From contig DARQ01000039.1 of NCBI GenBank assembly GCA_002503395.1, forward strand, positions 849-6,579: a stretch of 5,731 bases of DNA. The letters run 5' to 3'. This document shows positions 1 through 5,731 of this stretch, one piece after another (position 1 is the stretch's first letter; the number at the start of each line of letters is the position of its first letter). The position numbers and the translations under genes are program-made. Under the pieces are notes generated by a model. It ran no database searches. It worked only from the letters and a program-made list of their open reading frames with translations, and had not been told where the DNA came from. The DNA comes from Euryarchaeota archaeon UBA60. GTDB lineage: Archaea > Thermoplasmatota > Poseidoniia > Poseidoniales > Poseidoniaceae.

Positions 1-3000
1 GATATCGAGGTCTGCAAGAGTGCCGAATCCCTACCGGAGGTATTCGTTGACCTCGCTGGTCCAGCCGGTGAAACAGGTCAGCGCCAACCGTGGCGCGCCC
101 CCGAGCAGATGCCCTGGCATATGGAGGGGGGGGCATATGGAAAATCCTCGGTGCATCGGGTGAAACTAGGGCGAGCCGGTCATGATTTCGATGCCGCGCT
201 CGCACTTCTGGATTCCTTTGAGTCACATGCGGCTACAACTGGTGCCTCGGTGATCATAGCCGATGCCGGTCTGGCCAGCCGCCACTCGAATTGGGTCGAG
301 GCCTTGGCCGAGCGAGCGCATACAATTTCTGCCCCACCCCAACCCCTGCGCGCCAATCCGGCGATTCATTGGGTCATGGCGCTGGCCAATCTGGCGCATG
401 GTGAGGAGGCCTGGTCTATGCAGTCACTGCGTGCCTTGGCGGTGCAGAAGACCCTTCCCTTTGTGGCCGATTGGCTGGCCGGTGGTGAGCACTCCGATGT
501 GGCTGTCGGTGCTGGTGGCAGGCCGAAGTTCAGGGTCCGTGGCCATGCGAGGGTCCTTGAGGATGTGGCGCGCTCATTCCATATTCTGGGTGGTGCCGGC
601 GCTTTGACAAGATGGCTACACGCCTTGGATATCTGGCGTCCCGACCCGCTGATGGTAGGCGCCGACAAAGTCCTGCTCGCGTTAGAGGAAACGCAGTGGT
701 GGCTGCGTAACCTCGCTGAATTCATTCGCCCAATACTCAGTGAAGAAGACGTTGAGGCGCTCGACGAATTCGGGCTGATGAAGGGTGCGGTGAGTGAGGG
801 AACTTTACCTCTGATTGAATTTACCCCCAGCCTGGGAGATGGCGAGGCCTGGCTATCGGCGCTGATGGGAGCCATAGACTGGGAAGGATTGGTCGCCGGT
901 GGAGGTGGCGCGGGTGGTGGTTCGGTCGCCGGTCTGCAGAGGTTGATGGAATTATCACAGCGCGGTAGGGAGATGCTAGCGGCCGCCGGTTATGCTGGGC
1001 AGATGAATGGTCGTGGCTGGGTCGAGGAATTATCGATGATGGTGGCCGAGTCATCACTACCCGAGAAGCGCAGTGAATCTGCGGTCGAGTTGCTGACTCC
1101 AAGTTCTGCTCTCGGCTGTAAGGCCGACCTGGTAATCATCTGTGGGCTTTCTTCAGACGAGTGGTCGATGAACTCTGCAAAAGTCCCTTGGCTCGATGTC
1201 GAGGCGAGGCTGGAATTGGGGATTCTGCGCCCCGATGCCCCACTTTGTGACGCTCGCCATTTCCTTCGCCATCTGCTCAATGCCGGCCGGACGGTGGTCG
1301 TCCTCGACCCGTCTTCGGACCCGGATAACCAACCATGTGCGCCGCTGGCAGAATGGCTTGCAAATCTCACGGTTGCTGAGAGAACGGCCTTGGCTGAGCC
1401 GCCGGAATTCATCTCATCCGATGATTGGGATGACGGCGAACATGCCCGGCGCTGGGATATGGAACTCGATGAGAAGACGCAGAACTCCTATCTGACTCCA
1501 AGGCCCGCCGCGGTCACCATCACCGCTGACGGGGTGCGCTCCGACATCAACGGCACGAGACTGCGACATAGTCGTCAGAATACCGGGTTGGCGTTGGTAG
1601 AGGGGCGAACCGCCGAATCCTCGCCACTGTCCGCATCAGCACTGGCAATCGGTTGGGACGAGCAGATGATGCACGACCGATATTCGCGCGAACCCCAGAC
1701 TCCCGACCTCCACAAATTGTGGGTTGATAATGATGCTCACCATCTGTTGGTGACGATGGAGAGACAGAAGTTGGAGCCGGGAAAGGAGTGGCCGGCGACC
1801 CGTAAGAAATTGCGAGTTGCTGACAAATGGCCAGCGCTTACCGGCCGGCCTGGCCCTCGCACCATCATCCCCTGTGTCGACCCCCGTCCACTCAAACCGA
1901 ATTCACTGAAAATGCCGAATTACGACCAGCGCCACGGCGAAGATGGTGATTTGACGCTGAAGCCGCAGATATGGTCGGCCAGTCGCCTCAACACGTGGAT
2001 GGAATGCCCGAGGAAGGGTTGGTTGGAGCGACACCTGCGGGCTACTGCCGACGAGGAACTGCGCGAAGACCTCGATGCCCGTACCCGAGGCACCCTCTAC
2101 CACGACAGTCTAGCCCATCTGATATGCGATAAATTGGATTTTTCAGTCGGAATAGTGCGAGACTTACCGAGTAATCGTAAAAAAATAAATCTTGCCAAAA
2201 CCAGCGCTGACAAGCAACACCTGATGTCCGACCTCGTCGGAATCGTACTCGGTTCAGCCCCTTGGTTGGGGCGTGGAGATGCGGTCGCGGCACAACGTCG
2301 CCACGACCTGTTGTCGATGACCATCGAAGAGGTCGAGTCCTTTATCGTCAAACCGAGAAAAATGCCACTCGACGGCTCAATCGGGCGACTGCTCGCCGCC
2401 GAACTGGAGTTGAACGAATCCTGTATCATTGCCCTTGAGGCGCCGCTTGAGCAAGGTGATGATGACTACGTGACGATTTCAGTTCCCTTTTCCCCTGACG
2501 ATAAGGCTGCGGTAAAAGCAGCGGCCAAGTCTGCCAAAGCCGCCAAAGCCGCCAAAGATGAGGCCGAAGTGGTCGCGAAGAATGCCGATGAGGCAACGGC
2601 CGGAGCAAAGGAATCAGCTATGTTGCCGCCGATTTTAGGGGTGGTTGTTTCCAAGGATGGTGAGCCTGGTATGACAGGTAAGGCTACGGTCGAGACTGTG
2701 GCAAGTATTTCGGAGACGGTAGCGAGTGACCTCGGCTCACTGAAGGTCAGGGGTCGTATCGACCGGGTCGAGATATTGTGGAATAATGCTGGTAAGGGCT
2801 GGTTCGACAAGGATGGCGAGGCTGAGACCTGCCCGCTCGATTTGGATTCTGATGAGGAATGGACTGCCAAGCGCTATGTGGTGATTCGCGATTTGAAGAC
2901 CGTCAAAGGCCCTGACTCGGGGGACAGTGGCAAACGTCACCGCAAATCGCTATTCGAGGAGGTGCAATTAGCCCTCTATGCGCGGGCCTGGGAATTGATG

Positions 3001-3342
3001 AACCCCGGCGACCGAGTGGTCGGGGTCGGCATCACCGAAGCCGGCGAGACTGTTTCCAATTATGTCGAATTCGATTCCTCAGTAAGCGATTCGGTGAACA
3101 CAGAAGGGCTCGGTGAGATGACAAATTTTTCCAGTCTACTCTTCCGCCGCCCCGGTGAAGGAGCAGACCCTAAGAGCAATCCGTTCCGTGCTTGGATGCG
3201 GCAGAGACTGTCTGTTGCTATTGCCGTGGCCAAGGCGGCCGAAGCGGGAGAAACACGCCCGACCCCATCAGAGGATTCATGCAAATACTGCAAGGTCAGC
3301 AGTATCTGTGGCCTTAGAGAATTGTTGGGAGGCGATAAGTGA
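1..3342 (+). CDS. addB: AddB-like helicase-nuclease subunit with C-terminal PD-(D/E)XK nuclease and Fe-S cluster cysteines, 5'-truncated
   Basis: Residues are counted from base 1 (1113 visible). The frame is open from base 1. The first ATGs (109, 121) lack a ribosome site and fall inside continuous coding sequence, so the start is upstream. Residues 364-407 resemble the AddB helicase-like segment: a hydrophobic strand ending CGLSSDEW (381-388), then PWL and AR..LG, followed by a strand and a WL near 418. Such domains in AddB are usually not active helicases. The nuclease part shows C669 in WMECPRK, G697-T-L-Y-H701, probable acidic E813, GRID ending at D921, D964-L-K966 and Q989-LAL-Y993. C1094-X2-C1097-X5-C1103 follows; with C669 these match the 4Fe-4S ligands of AddB. 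In the family this domain cuts one strand while the AddA partner unwinds the DNA. An Ala/Lys-rich insert (833-873) and a Gly-rich loop (298-311) are unusual. The stop overlaps the next gene. Alternative: a generic PD-(D/E)XK nuclease family protein, but gene order favours AddB. Confidence 0.86.
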   Translation, partial: DIEVCKSAESLPEVFVDLAGPAGETGQRQPWRAPEQMPWHMEGGAYGKSSVHRVKLGRAGHDFDAALALLDSFESHAATTGASVIIADAGLASRHSNWVEALAERAHTISAPPQPLRANPAIHWVMALANLAHGEEAWSMQSLRALAVQKTLPFVADWLAGGEHSDVAVGAGGRPKFRVRGHARVLEDVARSFHILGGAGALTRWLHALDIWRPDPLMVGADKVLLALEETQWWLRNLAEFIRPILSEEDVEALDEFGLMKGAVSEGTLPLIEFTPSLGDGEAWLSALMGAIDWEGLVAGGGGAGGGSVAGLQRLMELSQRGREMLAAAGYAGQMNGRGWVEELSMMVAESSLPEKRSESAVELLTPSSALGCKADLVIICGLSSDEWSMNSAKVPWLDVEARLELGILRPDAPLCDARHFLRHLLNAGRTVVVLDPSSDPDNQPCAPLAEWLANLTVAERTALAEPPEFISSDDWDDGEHARRWDMELDEKTQNSYLTPRPAAVTITADGVRSDINGTRLRHSRQNTGLALVEGRTAESSPLSASALAIGWDEQMMHDRYSREPQTPDLHKLWVDNDAHHLLVTMERQKLEPGKEWPATRKKLRVADKWPALTGRPGPRTIIPCVDPRPLKPNSLKMPNYDQRHGEDGDLTLKPQIWSASRLNTWMECPRKGWLERHLRATADEELREDLDARTRGTLYHDSLAHLICDKLDFSVGIVRDLPSNRKKINLAKTSADKQHLMSDLVGIVLGSAPWLGRGDAVAAQRRHDLLSMTIEEVESFIVKPRKMPLDGSIGRLLAAELELNESCIIALEAPLEQGDDDYVTISVPFSPDDKAAVKAAAKSAKAAKAAKDEAEVVAKNADEATAGAKESAMLPPILGVVVSKDGEPGMTGKATVETVASISETVASDLGSLKVRGRIDRVEILWNNAGKGWFDKDGEAETCPLDLDSDEEWTAKRYVVIRDLKTVKGPDSGDSGKRHRKSLFEEVQLALYARAWELMNPGDRVVGVGITEAGETVSNYVEFDSSVSDSVNTEGLGEMTNFSSLLFRRPGEGADPKSNPFRAWMRQRLSVAIAVAKAAEAGETRPTPSEDSCKYCKVSSICGLRELLGGDK
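116..141 (+). repeat. 10-bp direct repeat flanking a G tract
   Basis: GGCATATGGA occurs at 116-125 and again, perfectly, at 132-141. The six G between them, together with the GG that opens the second copy, make an 8-G run (126-133). The repeat offset is 16 bp, which is not a multiple of three, so the two copies are read in different frames (as W-H-M-E and G-A-Y-G). It lies within the addB-like coding sequence and may be chance or a small local duplication. Confidence 0.6.
2497..2619 (+). repeat. Ala/Lys-rich low-complexity insert in the AddB nuclease domain, with a 9-bp tandem repeat
   Basis: Residues 833-873 are mostly Ala, Lys, Asp and Glu and should form a charged helix or flexible linker. 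At the DNA level the core (2533-2559) is three head-to-tail 9-bp units, GCCAAAGCC twice and then GCCAAAGAT, with a more degenerate unit just before at 2524-2532. This encodes repeated Ala-Lys-Ala. The 9-bp period keeps frame, so copy number could change without breaking the gene. It sits between the probable E813 strand and the GRID motif at 918-921, that is, inside the nuclease fold. Confidence 0.8.
3327..3332 (+). promoter_or_regulatory. Shine-Dalgarno site for the addA-like gene
   Basis: GGGAGG lies inside the last codons of the addB-like gene, nine bases before the ATG at 3342. It is a good match to the anti-Shine-Dalgarno sequence at optimal spacing, and it supports this start codon. Confidence 0.75.
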
Positions 3343-3344
3343 TG
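3340..3344 (+). promoter_or_regulatory. TGATG stop-start overlap coupling addB-like and addA-like genes
   Basis: The TGA stop of the first gene (3340-3342) shares its final A with the ATG of the second (3342-3344). This layout is typical of translationally coupled operon genes whose products are needed in fixed ratio, as for the two subunits of an AddAB heterodimer. Coupling itself is inferred, not shown. Confidence 0.8.
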
Positions 3345-5731
3345 GCCTTGAATCCGAATCGTAGCCAGCGACTGGGGTTAGACCTCGACCGCCATCTGGC
3401 AATCAATGCCGGTGCTGGTACCGGGAAGACGACGGTGATGTCAATGCGTTATGTCGAGCATCTGCTCGAGGCACGACAGCGGGCGACCGAATTGCTACCT
3501 AAAGGACCACGGGTTCCCCTGCAAGGCCGTGGTTCGATTCGCGCCCCGGCGATTGAACTGAGTGACTTGGAAGAATGGCACGCTCTCCTTCCCTCTGAGG
3601 TGGTGGCGATAACCTTCACCAATAAGGCTGCAGATGAACTTCGCCAGCGAATCCGTGGTCGGCTCTCCAACCTGCGCTCAGCCCCTGACCCAGATGCTCC
3701 CGATGCTATAGTTGATGTTCGACTACGCAAATCCGGTGATATCGAGCAGTTGATCAGTCTGCTTGAAGATGCCCCTATAGGAACCATCGACAGTTTCCTG
3801 TCAGGTCTGGTTTCGCCTCATCTAGGCTCAGTCAGCGAAGATCCCTCAAGTGAATTGGTCAGTGATGCACAACGCCCGGTTCTGCTTGCCCGGGCGATAA
3901 ACACCGCGTGGCGCCTACAGAACGAGGACCATGCCTCGCTGGCAGGAATCGGTATGGATCCGGCTGCATTCATGACCGCCCGCAATAGATTAGCTTGGTT
4001 GCTCGGTGGGCGCGGTGCTGCTGAGAGAATGTTGATGGCGATGCTGAAACAGCCGTTATTCGTCGAAGAAGCGGAGCGTCAACTGCGCGCTGCATCGGGT
4101 GGCCAGGGCAACGACATTTCCTTGCAGGCAATCTGCAATCTATTATTGGGAATCACCGGTGATTTGAGTGAATTCGCTGCTGAATTACAAAAGGCGCTGA
4201 AGGATTGGCTCGAAACCCTGCGGGAGCAGTCGGTGAAATTGGGCATGGATGACAGTCTGGGGGGGGATAATCGTATCTCTCATCTTGACTTCATGGTAAA
4301 AGAGGACCTCCCTGAAGGTGCGTGGGAAATCCTCCAGTGGATCCACCACGTGTCGTGGGCTTCGATGTCCAAAGCGCAGTACGACAATGCGATTCCCACT
4401 GCCCTTCCCAATGCATTGCTGCCGGATGCCAGAGGTGACGGAGGTTGGCCAAGAGGACTGAAACCTTGGGGTGAAGTGGCAAAGGCTGACCGTCAATCTG
4501 CCAAAGATAAGGCCGAGTCAGCGGCTCAGGTTTTCCGCTCCCTTTTGGCTACGACCACCGGGCGTGCCGCCCGACAATTTGGGCGGATGGCCTTCCTGCT
4601 ACACCCGACTCTGGAAATTGTGTCCCTACCCGTTGACAGGGCCAATCTACCATCCGATATCGAAACCCCCATGCCGCGGCATATGGATGATAATCACACC
4701 AGAATGCCATCGCAATTACAGGCAACAGTGCTGGATGACCTGTTCACCCTACAGCGCGGCGTATTGTCGATTCTCAGTCATATCAAATTGAGTGAGGGGG
4801 TTTACGACCACAGTGATATGCAGAGATATGCCGAGGACTTATTGCTGGCTCGCTGCCCCGACGTATGTCGTAATTGGTATCCCAGTACGATGGTTGCAGA
4901 ATTGGATAATCTTGGCCAGCGTCCTTGGCTAGACGAGCATATCCTGCGTGCGCTGGCAGTGGCACCAGCCGGAAAAGACGGTGAATTGGCGCGCCTTGAT
5001 CTTGAGCGTCGCTACGATCACCTTACCCGATTGAGGCGACGATATCGAGCCTTCATCATCGATGAATATCAAGACACCAACCCACAACAATTCCGATTAT
5101 TGTCACGACTGTGGGGCAGGCGTAAACTCGAATCCGGTGAACCATCACCACCCGAAGGGCCGTGGGACCCGACCATCTGCCTAGTAGGTGATGTGAAACA
5201 GAGCATCTACCGCTTCCGTCAGGCTCAGGTGACGGTGATGGAGAGGGCAATAAATGCCATCAAAGAGGCGAATGAGCGTGAGGATGATGTCGAGACACGC
5301 CTAGCCGCATATCGGCGCACCGACAAGATTCGCGACCCTCGACCGGTCGCCGGCGGTGGCGGCGCAGGTGGTACATTTGTCGAGGCAACGGAGTTACGTG
5401 GCGGGGTAAAAGGTAGTGATGAGGAATGGATTCGCATCGATATCGGTGATGATGAACAAACTGTTCTCTCAGATGCAATCAAGCAGGAGCGAGCCCTTGG
5501 CCATATCGACTTGACGACTAATTTCCGTACCGCACCGAATGTGTTGGCGACGCTGAATAATTGGTTTATCGATGTTTTCGCCCCGTGCCATGACCTGTTG
5601 CCGGGAACTTGGCACGCCCGCTCTCAGCCGCTTAATTCACCACCGCCACAGGCTGGCAAGACGCCCCGCCTCGGTCGAATCGAATGGCTGGCAACCGTGC
5701 CCGCCGGTGAAGGTGAGGTGAGTACCGACCT
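3342..5731 (+). CDS. addA: AddA-like UvrD/Rep-family superfamily 1 DNA helicase, 3'-truncated
   Basis: A 796-codon reading frame starts at ATG 3342 and runs off the window end. The start is fixed by a GGGAGG ribosome site nine bases upstream and by Q9 and Walker A lying at the usual distance from the N-terminus. Motifs in order are: Q-motif Q9; Walker A GAGTGKTT with K29; motif Ia TFTNKAA (91-97); motif Ic TIDSF (148-152); motif II DEYQDT (574-579) with the Walker B D574/E575; motif III GDVKQSIYRFR (616-626); motif IV TTNFRT (725-730). These are hallmarks of UvrD-like 3'-5' translocating helicases of the RecB/AddA group. Motifs V and VI, and the C-terminal nuclease domain that AddA normally carries, would lie beyond the window. 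The 420 residues between motifs Ic and II, and about 100 between III and IV, are longer than I expect for the family. Being coupled to an AddB-like gene makes AddA the best name. Without the C-terminus a nuclease-less UvrD helicase cannot be excluded. Confidence 0.88.
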   Translation, partial: MALNPNRSQRLGLDLDRHLAINAGAGTGKTTVMSMRYVEHLLEARQRATELLPKGPRVPLQGRGSIRAPAIELSDLEEWHALLPSEVVAITFTNKAADELRQRIRGRLSNLRSAPDPDAPDAIVDVRLRKSGDIEQLISLLEDAPIGTIDSFLSGLVSPHLGSVSEDPSSELVSDAQRPVLLARAINTAWRLQNEDHASLAGIGMDPAAFMTARNRLAWLLGGRGAAERMLMAMLKQPLFVEEAERQLRAASGGQGNDISLQAICNLLLGITGDLSEFAAELQKALKDWLETLREQSVKLGMDDSLGGDNRISHLDFMVKEDLPEGAWEILQWIHHVSWASMSKAQYDNAIPTALPNALLPDARGDGGWPRGLKPWGEVAKADRQSAKDKAESAAQVFRSLLATTTGRAARQFGRMAFLLHPTLEIVSLPVDRANLPSDIETPMPRHMDDNHTRMPSQLQATVLDDLFTLQRGVLSILSHIKLSEGVYDHSDMQRYAEDLLLARCPDVCRNWYPSTMVAELDNLGQRPWLDEHILRALAVAPAGKDGELARLDLERRYDHLTRLRRRYRAFIIDEYQDTNPQQFRLLSRLWGRRKLESGEPSPPEGPWDPTICLVGDVKQSIYRFRQAQVTVMERAINAIKEANEREDDVETRLAAYRRTDKIRDPRPVAGGGGAGGTFVEATELRGGVKGSDEEWIRIDIGDDEQTVLSDAIKQERALGHIDLTTNFRTAPNVLATLNNWFIDVFAPCHDLLPGTWHARSQPLNSPPPQAGKTPRLGRIEWLATVPAGEGEVSTD
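4259..4266 (+). repeat. 8-G homopolymer in the addA-like gene
   Basis: Eight consecutive G are read in frame as the end of Leu, Gly, Gly and the first base of Asp (residues about 306-309), in the long segment between helicase motifs Ic and II. The frame stays open on both sides and reaches motif II correctly, so the run length shown is consistent with a functional gene. Confidence 0.6.

Noticed and set aside
109..123. ATG at 109 or 121 as the true start of the addB-like gene
   Set aside because: No Shine-Dalgarno sequence precedes either. The frame is open to base 1 with similar composition, and the N-terminal helicase-like part expected in AddB would be largely missing.
366..1412. Long antisense open frames opposite the addB-like gene
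   Set aside because: They lie opposite a frame with clear protein motifs, are rich in Ser, Arg and Pro as expected of antisense shadows, and have no recognisable domain or ribosome site.
2125..2215. AT-rich patch with an A7 run as a possible programmed frameshift or foreign insert
   Set aside because: The zero frame continues through the nuclease motifs. The A7 (2179-2185) is preceded by T in codon phase, so it does not form a standard -1 slippery heptamer, and no overlapping product is evident. The patch is only about 90 bp and is likely a Lys/Asn/Ile-rich loop.
3479..3483. AGCGG, the B. subtilis Chi sequence, seen here and at a few other places
   Set aside because: A five-base motif is expected by chance several times in a window this size, and the Chi sequence of this unknown organism is not established.
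4471..4791. A 106-residue open frame on the + strand in another frame within the addA-like gene
   Set aside because: It is overlapped by the continuous helicase frame, which runs from Walker A to motif IV without a stop. Its Pro/Arg/Cys-rich composition is that of an out-of-frame shadow.
3734..5050. GATATCGAG recurring at 1, about 3738 and 5041
   Set aside because: It is a short string arising from common codons in different contexts, with no regular spacing or conserved flanks, so it is not a repeat family.

Overview
The window is wholly coding on the + strand. It holds two tightly coupled, incomplete genes of an AddAB-type (functionally RecBCD-like) helicase-nuclease for processing DNA double-strand ends. 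There is no intergenic stretch over 300 bases (in fact none at all), and I see no RNA gene, insertion sequence, CRISPR array or terminator.

Region 1-3342 is the 3' part of an addB-like gene. The frame is open from base 1, so the true start lies upstream. Its protein has an inactivated-helicase-like N-terminal part and a C-terminal RecB-family PD-(D/E)XK nuclease domain. All expected nuclease residues are visible, as are the four cysteines (one before the nuclease core, three at the C-terminus) that hold a 4Fe-4S cluster in AddB. Region 3342-5731 is the 5' part of an addA-like gene: a UvrD/Rep superfamily 1A helicase with Walker A, motifs Ia, Ic, II, III and IV in order. The window ends before motifs V and VI and before any C-terminal nuclease domain. 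The two genes share one base (TGATG), and a strong Shine-Dalgarno sequence lies in the end of the first. The addB-addA order is the usual one for this complex, so the products very likely form one heterodimer that unwinds and resects broken DNA ends for RecA/RadA-type recombination, and may also degrade linear foreign DNA.

The organism cannot be named from this sequence. Base composition is moderate (about 55% GC by eye on sampled lines), the protein is rich in Asp/Glu, and a GGGAGG ribosome site is used, so it is a prokaryote. The sequence is clearly not a close relative of Bacillus or Escherichia. An uncultured marine lineage, either bacterial or group II euryarchaeal (Poseidoniales), is a guess only.

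I do not see a new system here. The points worth a second look are lineage-specific insertions in both subunits: an Ala/Lys-rich helical insert built on a 9-bp tandem repeat inside the nuclease fold, and an identical Gly-rich nonapeptide in both subunits. There is also one 8-G tract in each gene, and a 10-bp direct repeat flanking the first of these.
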